A stretch of DNA of 64,000 bases from Halocaridina rubra (Eukaryota; Arthropoda; Malacostraca; Decapoda; Atyidae): positions 122,501-186,500 of the forward strand of contig JAXCGZ010005688.1 in the NCBI GenBank assembly GCA_037179515.1, in the 5' to 3' direction. Positions 42,271-56,229 of this stretch are shown here, piece by piece; position 1 is the stretch's first letter, and each line of letters starts with the position of its first letter. Below the pieces are notes generated by a model. That model had not been told where the DNA came from. It worked only from the letters and a program-made list of their open reading frames with translations, and searched no databases. Made by a program: the position numbers and the translations under genes.

Positions 42271-42330
42271 ATGAAAATAAATTAGTTACGTAAGTTTTTA
42301 TCTTATTCATTAGGAGAATTGTCTGTTTGC

Positions 42331-42563
<233 letters not shown>

Positions 42564-42727
42564 TTTGGCACTACATAAATAACTTGACGTAGGAGTGGGC
42601 TAAAGGTGATAGGGGAGCAGGTAAAATGGTAATCTCACCTTTACTGAATTTCTAAACTCTGTAAATATAATGACAACTTTGAGGATAGCCAAGAAGGGAA
42701 TACTTCCCTAGATTAGCAGGCAGAATA

Positions 42728-42888
42728 CTCTGAGGCGTCAGGTCGAGGTTTCGCGCCCCGTCACGGCCTGAGGTTAGCAAGGGCATGCACTCAGGGTATC
42801 GATTACATCAGCCAAAACAAGTCCTTCGCAAGAAGGCAAGCGTCCTAGCCCCTGGTAGAAAAGGGAGTCCGTGACGTAAAACCAGAAC
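42728..42888 (+). mobile_element. SINE-A lacking the first 35 bp
   Basis: Begins at ctctgaggcgtcaggtcgag (B-box side) and runs to the normal tail. Confidence 0.86.
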
Positions 42889-43117
42889 ATAACAACAATT
42901 AGCAGGTAGAATGAAGTGGGATGAGAATGGTGGTATCGATTGCATCCTCTTAACCCCATCCATCACAGGAGAGGGAGAGAGATATTACTGGAAAGACTGG
43001 AGGGGGGGGAAGTACAAATATGAAATACAGAAGAGAGAAAGTAGAGGGGGAGAGAGACCCCCCTCTCGCTCTCTCAGTTCTTCATGTAAACAGATACTGA
43101 TAAACTATGCTGTCTGC

Positions 43118-43118
<1 letters not shown>

Positions 43119-43171
<53 letters not shown>

Positions 43172-43190
43172 TATTATTATTATTATTATT
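43119..43190. repeat. (AAT)n then (ATT)n
   Basis: AAT array that switches to TTA/ATT at about 43170, a small palindromic trinucleotide array. Confidence 0.93.
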
Positions 43191-43764
43191 AGCCTAGAAT
43201 GGTAGTGGTAGCAGGAGTAGTAGTGGTAGAAGTAGTAGTAAAACTAAAAATAGAGGAATTTATAGCTATTCAAGGTCAGCTAGTCTACTGGACCCAAGCC
43301 TTTGGATACTGGCAACACTGGTTCAAGGTCAACTAGTCTAGTCATGTGTCCACTACTATCAAGGCATTAAACCTACGCCTTTGGATTTTGGCAACATTGA
43401 TTTAATATATATTCTAAACCTTGCTTGTTTATTCTTAAAGGGGGGGGGGAGATTTCTTCTTCTTCTTACGTAGATACGGCTCTTAATTTATCCCAACGTA
43501 ATCTAATTTAATTTTTTATAGTCGAAAATGCCATCGTCGCAACATCGTAGTTATATGACTGTGAACCTCATCTTGTGATGTAATATATGATAATAATTTA
43601 TATTTTCATAAAGTTTTGGATCCTTGTTATTGCTGGAAGATGAAGGAATCTAACCCTACGAATATATTAAAGAGCTTATGAAAATCTTCGTTCTCTTATT
43701 CTCCCCTCAGACAAAAGAATAAAAGAACCGGTGTTCGCTTATGGAAATAGATTCGTTCCCGTTG
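43191..43764. other. no supported gene
   Basis: Contains two copies of a short repeat (ggtca-ctagtctactggaccc and ggtcaactagtctagtca) about 65 bp apart. No coding signal. Confidence 0.45.
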
Positions 43765-43976
43765 TTTAGTTTCTCAACCCATTGATGGGTGGAACGGGTC
43801 ATGGAGGACCCGTAGGGCGGTCGCCAGCCGGCACAGGCCCCAACCCCCATTGTGGTGCCCAGCCACAGCAGTAACCTCCCCAGTAAACAGCTAAAACTCT
43901 CTTACCTAGACGAGGCGCGATCCGTCGACCTCGCGAATGCGAGGCCAGCTCGTTACCACTGTGCTAGCCAGGAGGA
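43765..43976 (-). mobile_element. SINE-B, full length
   Basis: Reverse-strand copy from the 3' end (ccgtgggtgg-like, as caacccattgatgggtgg) to the head (reverse complement of cctcctggctagcacagtgg). Confidence 0.9.
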
Positions 43977-44339
43977 AGTTTTCGTTTTCCTTCTGCGATG
44001 AATATATCGCAGAGCTCTGATATGTATCAAATTTTCCGTTCTGAAGCACTTTAATAAAAAATAAAAAATAAAAAAAGCCATGAGTACAATACGAACATTT
44101 ATGAAAAAAAAAAAAATGCAAATAATTAGAAATAAGGGAGTAAAAATATTCGTACATGAGAAGAAATTATCTGTTTAATAACAATATGCACACACAGCCA
44201 ACTTGACATAGGGCTTATCGTACATAACACATAAAGCATATATCGCTAATTAAGCAGCTCGTCCTGTCTATCTATCATTGTCTACTCGTATGTATGTATG
44301 TAAGTATCGATCTACTTATCTATCTATCTATCTAGCTAG

Positions 44340-44341
<2 letters not shown>

Positions 44342-44407
<66 letters not shown>
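44342..44407. repeat. (AT)n microsatellite
   Basis: AT array preceded by a short TCTA array (about 44315-44335). Confidence 0.95.
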
Positions 44408-44409
<2 letters not shown>

Positions 44410-44412
44410 TTT

Positions 44413-44453
44413 TCTGTCTACCTTGGCTGTTTCCCCCATTGGGGGTAGCCGAC
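44413..44453 (-). mobile_element. dispersed repeat D, 3' end
   Basis: Reverse complement of the end of repeat D (ggctgtttcccccattggggg, then tagccgac). As at 28985, its 3' end touches an AT array. Confidence 0.55.
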
Positions 44454-44622
44454 ATAAAAAAAGAAATAATAAGGGTATTACTTTAATCTATGGGCAATGA
44501 CGAGGGAGCTAGCGACCGTTCAGATGGCACTGCTGGAGTGCCACAGGCCATCCTCCCGGCTCTTCCACAACCAGTGTCACTTCATAACTGCCAACTCCCC
44601 TACTGCCCTTACCACAGGGTTA

Positions 44623-44623
<1 letters not shown>

Positions 44624-44715
<92 letters not shown>
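44624..44715. repeat. (AT)n microsatellite
   Basis: AT array of about 90 bp. Confidence 0.95.
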
Positions 44716-44718
<3 letters not shown>

Positions 44719-45750
44719 TTTCCCAATTTCCCATAAACCTAGTAGTTGTAAATAGTCAAAATTCATATGATTAATGGCACGAAATAGTAGGAAATGATTA
44801 TGATACAACAAAGTATACTGAGTAGTAACAATATATGTTTTTCCTACCTCATTGTGAATGAATATGAGCTCATGAAATGTAATTCTAGTCATATGGAATG
44901 CAGTATTCCAAGAGTCTTAACATTAGGAGACATGATGATCTCACCATTTCACATTCTGGTAGTCAGTATCACAGGTGCAACATACTTATCTCCAGTAATA
45001 ATTAATGTCATAAAATAATACTAATATTCTCCTATAGACATCATGGACTGAGTTCCTTGATGATTGGTTGCTGTTTCAGCTTCTGAATGTTGTGAATGCA
45101 AGAAAACTTCATAAAATAATATGGCCTTAACTTTAATAATGTTATATGTAATGTTACTGCTAATATATTAAGTGATGGCATGAACAATAACTAAAAAAAA
45201 AATACAAGGGTAGCCTCAAAAATGGAAAATGGCGATATTCACACTAACGAAAAACACCAGTGTGTATGTGTGTATGAATCATATTTTCCAGCTAATATCT
45301 AAACCATCCTCGTATATTTATCTGAACAATTTTATATTGATCCTCTGAAAATGGTTCTGCAATGAAACTTTATGCTAAGAGCCAACCTTAATTCTTGTCC
45401 AACAAATGAGATCCTTACCTACGACAAGCTCTGCACGTGTTAAGGAATTAAATTTACTTGTCTCTCTATTCAGGTTTGGAATGCGTCAGTTTTTCAGTGA
45501 TAGCAACGATCTTATCACCTAAACGAGTCTTTCTTTGTACATAGCGAAGTCCTTGTGACAGTGTCAGTTGTATTATCCTTCCCAAGAGTAAAGAGCAACT
45601 CATAAACCTCTGTCGTCAGTGAAAAATCTGTCAAAAGATGGCGCTCGACGATGTCATGTGTTGACAGAAATCAAAATCATTGCACTTTGTTTCAGATTCA
45701 CTGGCTCAGAATGACTTGGGAATGTCAAAGTGATAGTTTCATTTAAGCTT
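44716..45750. other. 3' flank of the acyltransferase gene
   Basis: AT-rich, unique-looking; no frame or repeat recognised. The acyltransferase mRNA end should fall here on the reverse strand, but no poly(A) signal could be chosen with confidence. Confidence 0.45.
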
Positions 45751-48137
45751 TTACTTACTGAGGTCCTCAAAAAGACTCATGATTTTATCTGCAAGTATAT
45801 TTGCAGCTTCATCAGACATATAATCAGTAGCATAACTGAGTGAATACCTTGATCTGCCTCTATAGCTAATGATGGAATGCAGATCCATATGAATATAGTG
45901 ATGAACTGTGTTCAGTGACATTATGTCTGTGATCTGGACATGTTCTCCAGTCCCAGGACATATGGCTGAGATATCTCCTATATTGGACACTCCAAAATCA
46001 TGAATCACAGGAGGAGGATTTTTAAAATATTCTTTAGGAGATATTTCAGGCTCTGTCATCTTCTTGGCCACCTTTTGTTCCAGGAGGTATCCAGATTTGA
46101 GTCTGGCATGGAGATCTTTGTGAAATTCCTTAATATTCTCCCAGAAATTATCTTTTAGTGAGCTGCTTACATCAGTTGTGTGGGAGAGAGGATAATTATA
46201 GGCTCCCTGAATAAATTCCTCAGTTTTTCTGAGATAGCGACGCAAGTTCACCAGATGATTTACACTAATGCTGTATTTATCTTGGACATAACCTACTTCT
46301 ATCAGAAGATCAATGATAGCCGCATTAATCAGTGACACAAAGGAGCTGTTGAAAGTAACACCAGCTGCCTTGCTCTTCTTTTGGAACCTTGCCAAAACTG
46401 CAGGATCAAGTAATCTTTTGACATGTCTAGTTCCAGGCTCTGCATCTATTGGTGGTGGAAATACTTGCTGTAACCATAGCTTCTTATCTTTAGGTGGCAG
46501 TTCTCTGATAACCTTGTTTAGTCGTAAAGGATAATTTTTAAACATCGCTTCCAAATTCACCTCATGTTCTCTCAGGCCATCATTGTTAGTAAAGATGCCG
46601 TATTGGGTAGTCTCATCAACTGCTTTTCCACTTATGAGATCATTTAGGATATCCACAACGGCCTGCATGAGAAGAGTTGTATTTGTCCCGTCAATGAATA
46701 TATGGTTAGGATGAATGACGTATTGATACTGATAAGGATATTTCTCTTTAATTTCTGGAACAGCACAAGGGGTATCAGGACTTCGAGGGATCAGCAATAC
46801 TCTCCACTGAGGGACATCAGGAGAATCAAAACCTTCACGGAAAGAATTCTCCATGGCTTCAATGTAATTTGTATCCATATCGAGAACCTGTAGAAATATA
46901 ATAGTTTTCCTGTAAATATGTAAGTTGTAATAATCTTCTTAAAGGATACTCCAAATACAAAAATACTAAGAGCATTTTCCTCTTACCGTCAAAAATGTAA
47001 GATAAATAAGTAAACTTACTCTAACGTCAACATAGCCAGGGTCGTATTCACAAAACCACTGCTCGTCTCCACTAGACCTCAAGCATACTCTAAAGTTCAT
47101 AGCTTTTCTGTAGGCAAAAATTGTAATTGCAATATCAGATTCAATTATCCTTGAAGTGTCTTTAGAGAATCTCCTTTCCATAAGCTCTTTAAACATTAAA
47201 TATGCCTATTTATAAAATAAAAAAAAATTTCTTAGACAGTAGACACTGGTATATTTCAAAATTTTGCATAGACAACATTGTCTTTGGGTTGCTTTATTAA
47301 ATGACATTTATATCTCTTCAACCTAGCCACTGGGTTAAGCAGGCCAGCTTAGCTCAGTGACGGTCCCAAGCCCGAATAAATGGGGAGGGTTTCCAGGCTA
47401 GTCCTAGCAAGACACTGGAAGAAAACCTCTTTACTCAAGCAACACATGGCTGGCCAAACATGGTCAGCCGACTGACAGATAGAGAACTATTTACTCAGGC
47501 ATATGGTTAGAAAGGTGAGAAATCTTTTCAGCAAATCTTCCTTCCTTAAACAATGAATTCTGTAATGTTTATTCGTCAGCCTCCTGGCTAGTACAGTGGT
47601 AACGCGGTGGCCTCGCATTCGTGAGGTTGACGGATCGCGCCTTGTCCAAGCAAGAGAGTTTAAGCTGTTTACTGGGGAGGTTACTGCTGTGGCTGGGCAC
47701 CACAGTGGGGGTTTGGGGCCTGTGCCGGCTGGCGACCGCCCTATGGGTCCTCCATGACCCGTTCCACCAATCCGTGGGTGGAGAATCTAAAAGGTTTATT
47801 CGTCTGACACTTGATATGTCATTAAATGACAATTGGATAAAATGCCAATATTACAAGACAGAAATTATTGCGCATTACATTCATGGAAAGTCCTACTAAT
47901 CACATTTATTTTTATGTATTATATAAATCATTACCTCTTCAGAATCCTGAAAGCCTCTTTGAACAAGTCAAAATCCAATGGTTTGGCCGAATTCAGCATC
48001 AGCACACCTGCTGATATTCTAGTCCTGTGCAAATTTGCTTCTTGATAAAGGCAAACTACTGGGTCTGCCTTCCATAACCATCTGTTTTCTTTCTCTCTCA
48101 GTGGACTCTCATTCACTGCCAACGTATCACTAGACAT
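45751..48137 (-). CDS. condensation-domain / alcohol acetyltransferase-like enzyme (three exons)
   Basis: Reverse-strand exons: 48137-47935, 47107-47020, 46887-45751 (stop). Phases 2 and 0 match and all junctions are GT-AG; 475 aa. Within the large exon HIFIDG (H159 to G164) fits the HxxxDG catalytic motif of the chloramphenicol acetyltransferase-like superfamily, where the His deprotonates the acceptor. VSNIGDIS (about 397-404) fits the second conserved region near the active-site channel. The family moves acyl groups from CoA or carrier thioesters to alcohols or amines; the substrate here is unknown. No signal peptide, no membrane segment. The ATG directly follows an acceptor-like ttctcag, so a 5' UTR (or an extra coding exon) may lie upstream beyond the L-B insertion. 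Intron 1 holds a SINE-B. Confidence 0.8.
47330..47510 (+). repeat. repeat-like GC-richer block in intron 1
   Basis: Contains agcttagctcagtgacggtc and ccaagcccgaataaatgggg, with a tRNA A-box-like tagctcagtgac. Looks like a decayed dispersed repeat, but no second copy is in the window. Confidence 0.35.
47578..47792 (+). mobile_element. SINE-B, full length, in intron 1
   Basis: Head cctcctggctagtacagtgg through tccgtgggtggagaatctaa; the best complete reference copy of the family in the window. Confidence 0.92.
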
Positions 48138-48228
48138 CTGAGAAGATATTTAGATTCATGATAATAATAATAATAATAATAAGACTTTATTTCCAACATA
48201 CATTGGGTATTCAAATATGGGTGTACAA

Positions 48229-50025
48229 TTAAAATTTACAAGTAAAATCTTCCTTTAAGAGTAACCTCTTAAGATTATATTTAAAAGTATACACTGAACC
48301 AGCATTTTTTAGTTCTCTGGGAAGCTGATTATATAAATGAGGTCCACGAATGTTTATATCTCTTGAGCCAATATCAGTTTTAGACCTTCGTACTAATAAA
48401 TCTTCCCCTTGACGGGTAGTTAACCCGGTAACTGAGCTTACTGTAGAAAAATTATACAAGCAATCAGGAATATTGTTTCTTAGTATATTAAAAACAAAGG
48501 TACATATATCAAAAACATATTTATCTCTAATCTTTATCCATTCTAGATCTTTTAAAACAGGAGAGATGTGCTCGTATTTTCTTACATTGCCAACAGCCAC
48601 TCGTGCTGCAAAGTTTTGTAACTTTTGTATTCTTTGTAATTGAGTCTTATTTGTACATCCCCAAACTTTGAGACAGTAATTAATTAAACTCATAGCTAAG
48701 GACTGGACAATTATTATACGAATTGATGTTTCAAATGAGTCTTTTACCCTATTTAGATATATTAGAGTACCCATTACTTTTTTATAAATTTCATCTATAT
48801 GCATTTCAAAATTCATGTAACGGTCAAAATAGACACCTAGGTTCTTTACCGAGTTCATTGGCTTAATGATATTACCGTTAAAATTTATATGAAGATTGTC
48901 ATCAACTTCTGATAATAATTGTCTGGATCCGATAAGAATAGATTGGGTTTTAGTTTCATTAAGTAACAGACCATTTTTTAGAAAGTAACGTTTAGCCATA
49001 TACAAAATTTCTTCTGCTCTACGAATAATATTTTCTAAATCATTAATTTCTCCTTCAATTAAGATTTGAGTATCGTCAGCATATTGAATGACATAACAGT
49101 TAGGTAAATATTTTACTAGATCGTTTACATATATTAGAAAAAGTATAGGTCCTAGGATCGATCCCTGAGGGACCCCAAACAATACCTTCTTGCGACTTGA
49201 GACTACATCTTTTATTCTGACTGACTGGTAGCGGTTTTTTAAATAGTTCTCGAACCAGCTTGGGTCAATGTTCATTTTTTTGCATTTTTCTAATAGAATG
49301 GTATGGTGTACACTATCAAAAGCTTTAGAAAGATCGAGTAGTAGTAGCAATGATATTTTCTTATTATCTATATTTTTGTATATTTCATCTGATATTTTCA
49401 ATAAGGCAGTTTCAGTTGATAATTTTGGCCTGAAACCGTGTTGACTTTTTGCAATAAGTTTATTTTTTTCAAGAAACTCACTTAACTGATTTGCAACAAT
49501 CTTTTCAAGTATCTTTGATAAAATTGGTAGTAAAGAGATTGGTCTATAGTTAGAGACGTCGTCAGGATTTCCATTTTTAAAACCAGGAATTACATGGGGA
49601 TTTTTCCATAAATCTGGGTAGATATTGGTAACTATGGAAGTATTGATTATTACCGTCAGATAATAAGCTATTACAAATAATGAATCTCTAATAAAACGAA
49701 AACAAATTCCATCTGATCCATATGCATTAGAGTCTTTCAGATTTTTTATTACTAAGATTACTGTATTACAATCTACTGTAGTAGGGTTAAAGACATCATT
49801 ACTTCTATTGAATGCACTATGTTCTTGAAGATTAACATTATTTTTATTATTACTACCATCATCACTATTATCATTACCATTACTACCACCATCATTATTA
49901 TTTACACCATTATCAACATTTCTATTATTATTACTACTACCATCATCATTATTATTACCATCATTACTATTATTGATTTCATTTATTATTTCTTTTTTTG
50001 TTTTTTCAAATGTTTTTTCCCCACT
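48229..50025 (-). pseudogene. L-B reverse transcriptase part of ORF2
   Basis: Reverse frame open for about 598 codons, without an ATG near its start. Motifs in order: NYRPISLLP, QHGFRPKLST, LLLLDLSKAFDSVHH, GVPQGSILGPILF, YADDTQILI, then the C-terminal domain. The first about 55 codons are an Asn/Asp/Gly-rich stretch encoded by AAT/GAT repeats. Catalytic YADD is intact. It is separated from the endonuclease part by a single frame change in an oligo(T) tract near 49990-50020, so the element is classed as broken. Confidence 0.85.
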
Positions 50026-50699
50026 TCAGCGAAAAAATTATTGAACTCTTCTGCTTTAGCACTTACATCTACCTCATCGGGTATAATTGATATGTTACTA
50101 CTTTTATTACAGTTATTGGAAAGCATGGTTTTAGCAATTTTCCATGTATCAGAGATATTGCCTTTAGCGTTTTGAAATTCATTTTTGTAATACTGTTTCT
50201 TACTGTTACTTAATAATGATTTTACTTGTTTCTTATGCTCTGTAAACTTTTCTCTTAAAGGGATATTATCTCTTTGTAGTTTTACTTCATTTTGTAGTTT
50301 GTCTCTTTCTTTCATAATGTTTTTTATGTCATCTGTTATCCAAGGAGCGGGGGGACGAAATATTTCTCTTGTCACGAGTGGTGCACATCGATCTATACAT
50401 GATGATAAGACACTGGTTAAAATATTTACTTGTGTATTAATATTATCGGTATATAGAATTTCATTTAATTTATGTACTTCATTCATAAGTAAACTACAAA
50501 GTAATTCTTGTGAATAATTTCTTAAGCATCTGAATGTTTTAAAGATTGGTTGTCTCTTTGGTTTGCGAATATTTAGGGACGTTACAATTTCCTCGTGGTC
50601 TGCTATAGGGCTTGGAATTACGTCACACTTAGTTATCATATGTTTGGAGTTTGTTATTACTAGATCGATTTGGGAAACTGAAGTGGGAGGTGACAACAT
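49986..50699 (-). pseudogene. L-B endonuclease C terminus and linker
   Basis: 237 codons: QIDLVITNSKHM, then ADHEEIV, where the family usually has SDH (here A-D-H), followed by a basic linker region (IMKERDKLQNEVK, SNSKKQYYKNEF). Ends prematurely in a Lys run at the oligo(T) tract, with 40 nt of overlap with the reverse transcriptase frame. The N-terminal endonuclease half is absent. Confidence 0.8.
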
Positions 50700-50730
50700 A
50701 AATTTATACTCTAATCTGTCAATACTATGT

Positions 50731-51020
50731 CAATGGTAAACAAAGGACTAGGAATATTGGTACGGTTTACTTTGAGCAAGACAATAAGAAGCAGAAATAC
50801 TTTTTTTTTTTATTTCTTTACCGCATCAAATCGGAGAGCTGAAGTGGACAGCATTCTTGCAGTCATCCATGGTGGCAAGACCATTGTCAAATTCTGCGGA
50901 GGAGCAAGCTCATGTGTGCTACATCTTAGGAAAAAATTTTGATGTCCTGAGAAGATATTTCTTACTTTAGCTGTAGACTGTAGGTTCCTGCAGGCACTTC
51001 GAAACATTCTTTATGCAAAT

Positions 51021-51023
<3 letters not shown>
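50731..51023. other. no supported gene
   Basis: Short unique stretch between the L-B 5' end and an AAT array. Both strands have open frames of about 65-70 codons without recognisable domains; the antisense one could be an exon remnant. Confidence 0.4.
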
Positions 51024-52283
<1,260 letters not shown>

Positions 52284-52488
52284 GTTCTTTTTCTATGCCT
52301 ACAGCTACACTGAATATTCTTGGATATTCATTACACATATTTTATTATTCCTTCACATCTGACAAGTCATTACTCTCTCCATCTCTGTTTCTCTTTACTG
52401 TACGTATTTTTTCGTGCCCAGGCCCGATGGGAGCTGTTTTATTTTATTATTTTTTGGCCCGTCCTGATGTCACGATCATAAAAAAAAA
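52284..52488 (+). repeat. dispersed repeat F, copy 2
   Basis: Second copy of the 210-bp repeat seen at 33553, again ending in an A run. Confidence 0.75.
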
Positions 52489-52724
52489 TACTGATATTCT
52501 CACTGGTTGAGAATTATATTAATCGCTCTTTAAAATAATATGACGTCAGATTCTTCAAGAGCTTATTGTGTCCATCGTCAATGGAATTCTTGTTCTTAAT
52601 TATCATGCAGTAAATACTCTTATCTTATCACCCAACACCTGATAATGTCAATTCGTTTCTCAAGAACACTCCTCTCTAACACTCAGCAAGTTTGTCATTT
52701 TTATTTTTTTACATCCGTCTGGCA

Positions 52725-52726
<2 letters not shown>

Positions 52727-52799
<73 letters not shown>
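52727..52799. repeat. (CA)n microsatellite
   Basis: Directly abuts the 5' truncation point of a long L-A copy; the His-Thr repeat read in frame with ORF2 is fortuitous. Confidence 0.95.
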
Positions 52800-52801
<2 letters not shown>

Positions 52802-55195
52802 ACAAGGGAATTTCCTACACCAACATGTAATGGAACCAACAAGAGCCAGGGGTGGGGATGAGCCATCACTACTTGATCTAGTGTTCACAGATAATGTGTT
52901 GGATATTGAAAATATTGAGTATAAACCACCAATTGGAAAGAGTGACCACTGTGTGTTGTTGATGGAGTATATCATTGAAGATATTCTTCCTGAGAGTAGA
53001 GGCACTGAGGACATGAGGAGGAACTATCCGAAAGGAGATTACATCAAAATGAATGAGCTTTTTGCAGTTATTGACTGGAGAACCTTATTTTACAACAAAT
53101 CTGTACAAGAAATGTATGACATCTTTTGTGAGAAATATGGGAAGATAATAGATTGCTGCATACCTGTCACCAAAGTAGGTGTAATTCATGCCAGAGAGAA
53201 ATGGTTCGATAATGGGTGTAAAAGAGCTAAGGAGTGGAGAGACAAATGCTGGAAAAGGTATAGGAGGAGAAAAAACATAAATGCCTGGCAAACCTACAAA
53301 AGAGCAAGAAATGACTACCTAAGTAAAAGGAGAGAGGCAGAGAGAGATTATGAGAGGGACATCACCAGGAAGGCTAAAGAAAATCCCAAGCTTTTCCACA
53401 GCTTTATCAGAGGAAAACTGAAGGTAAAAGAACAGGTTTTAAGGCTAAAGAGAGCGGATGGAAGCATCACTGAGACGGATGAAGAGATCTGCAAAGAATT
53501 GAACAAGGAGTTTCAGTCAGTATTTACAGTAGAAAATACCCCACCCCCTCAGATTGCAGTGATAAAAGCTCAAGGGCCGGTATTAGAGAACATCAACCTT
53601 ACAGCCACAGAGGTATGCAAAGTGCTGATGGATTTAGATGTTCATAAAGCTACAGGTCCTGATGACATATCCCCTCATGTGCTTAAAAAATGCGCAAACA
53701 CAATATCAGTGGCACTAAGTATCATATTTAAGGAGTCACTGGAGTCGGGGGAGATTCCAAGATGCTGGAAACAAGCAAATGTGATACCTATCTTCAAAAA
53801 GGGAAGGAGGGATACGGCTCTGAACTATAGACCAGTTTCCTTGACCAGCATAGTTTGCAAAGTTATGGAGAAACTACTAAGGAAACATATCTCTCTTCAC
53901 TTGGAATCCTTCAACTTTTTGTCAGTGAAGCAACATGGCTTCAGAGAAGGTAGATCAACAGTAACAAACTTATTAGAATTTTATGATGAGGTAAGCCAAA
54001 TCTTACAGGAAAGAGAGGGCTGGGCAGATTGCATATTCCTAGACTTCCAGAAAGCGTTTGACACTGTTCCACATGGGAGACTTATTAGGAAGCTGCACTC
54101 AATGGCTAGAATAGGTGGAAATGTTTTGGAATGGATAAAAACTTACTTAGAAGGAAGGGAACAGAGGGTTAGAGTAAGACACTCAGTGTCTGAATGGAGA
54201 AGAGTTAGTAGTGGAGTTCCACAGGGTTCAGTTTTAGGGCCACTTTTGTTCCTTGTATATGTAAATGACCTACCAGAGTCTGTAAATTCATTCATGAATA
54301 TGTTTGCAGATGATGCAAAGATTGTGAAGAAAGTAAAAAACGAGAACAATGGTAGAGAACTTCAGGAGGATCTAAATAATCTGCATGAGTGGTCAGAAAA
54401 GTGGCTAATGAAATTCAATACTTCAAAATGTAAGGTAATGAGAATGGGTACAAGTGCAAGAAGGCCCAAGCTTAACTACTCGGTGGCTGGAGTACAACTT
54501 CAAGAGACAGAAAATGAGAGAGATCTAGGAGTAAACATACTGGCAGATTTGTCTCCAGAAATACATATAAATGGCATAGTAAGGGCAGCATATGCATTCT
54601 TATCAAATGTAAGGGTAGCCTTCAGGCACATGGACAAGGAAATGTTCAGAAATATTTATGTAACCTATGTGAGGCCAAAACTCGAATATGCAGCCCCCTT
54701 TTGGAATCCGCACTTGAAAAAGCACATAGCTAAGCTTGAAAAAGTTCAAAGACATGCCACGAAACTGGTGCCAGAAATACGCAATCTCAGTTATGATGAG
54801 AGGCTGAGGGAATTAGACTTACCATCACTCGAAGCTAGAAGAGTAAGGGGGGATATGGTGACAGTCTTTAAATTCCTTCATGGTTATGATAGAGTGGATA
54901 GGGATCGATATTTCGATATGGCTGGCTCTAGAACTAGAGGTCATAGTTTGAAGCTTCGTAAGAAAACTTCTTTGCAGGATGTAAGGAAATACTTTTTCAG
55001 TGTAAGAGTAGTTGATAATTGGAATTGGCTAAGCGAGGAGGTAGTTAATGCTATCTCAATCCATAGTTTTAAGGACAGGTATGATAAGTATCACTAAGTC
55101 TAAAATGGAACCGATGAGGAGACGGGAAGATACGAGCTTTGGGCTCTTTCCCGTAAACACAATTAGGTAATCACAATTAGGTAATCACACACACA
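52800..55195 (+). mobile_element. LINE L-A, 2.4 kb 5'-truncated young copy
   Basis: Begins at the equivalent of base 6093 of the full-length copy and runs to the canonical tail, with about 98-99% nucleotide identity by reading. Bounded by (CA)n at both ends. Confidence 0.95.
52802..55097 (+). pseudogene. L-A ORF2 fragment: endonuclease end and intact reverse transcriptase
   Basis: About 765 codons, fully open, in frame with the upstream CA repeat. It keeps SDH of the endonuclease, QHGFREGRST, GVPQGSVLG and FADD. About a dozen amino-acid differences from the full-length copy (for example K for E in NIEYKPPIG, N for D in LNYSVAG). Lacks ORF1, the endonuclease N terminus and any promoter, so it is a dead-on-arrival copy although undamaged. 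Confidence 0.88.
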
Positions 55196-55206
55196 CACAC
55201 ACACAC

Positions 55207-55282
<76 letters not shown>
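55181..55282. repeat. (CA)n then (AT)n
   Basis: Microsatellite growing directly out of the L-A tail. Confidence 0.95.
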
Positions 55283-55839
<557 letters not shown>

Positions 55840-56229
55840 AACACATGTCCACACATACCCATATACATGTACATACACAAACATATGCATATATAATAAA
55901 AAAAATATATATGCATGGACTCATACACATGCACATACATAAACATATACACATAAATATATGTACATGCATCCAAGTGCATATAAAGAATAAAAAGTGA
56001 GTAAGATAATGGACAAAATTGAAAATTAAAAATAAAAATTTTGAGAAAGATGAGACTAATGCTATTAGTTATTTGCATTATTACCAAGAAAATATTAAGT
56101 AAAAGAAAAAGTAAAAGTTTAAGAACATGGCAGAAATAGGGGAGTGATACACAACAGGAAAAGGATAGGCTGAAAACACAATGAGAAGTACTAAGGATCT
56201 AGAGATATGGCAGGATTAGGCCCTGAGAT

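Larger units (their letters stand above)
48165..50730 (-). mobile_element. LINE L-B, 5'-truncated, nearly intact ORF
   Basis: Reverse-strand non-LTR element. It starts inside the endonuclease domain near 50730 and ends in a (TTA)n tail at 48165-48182. It has an APE-type endonuclease C terminus, a full reverse transcriptase with YADD, and a 3' UTR ending gttggaaataaag. Distinct from L-A in sequence, tail and catalytic motif. Lies just upstream of the acyltransferase gene in the same orientation. A 3' fragment of the same family is at 63443. Confidence 0.88.

Noticed and set aside
46966..47196. Longer version of acyltransferase exon 2 starting with MFKELMERR
   Set aside because: Joining it to the first exon gives a stop in frame; the acceptor ttgcctacag at 47108 restores phase 2 and joins the conserved helix directly to KAMNFRVCLR.
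52692..55097. Single 801-codon protein starting with His-Thr repeats
   Set aside because: The His-Thr part is a CA microsatellite fortuitously in frame with the 5'-truncated LINE ORF2.
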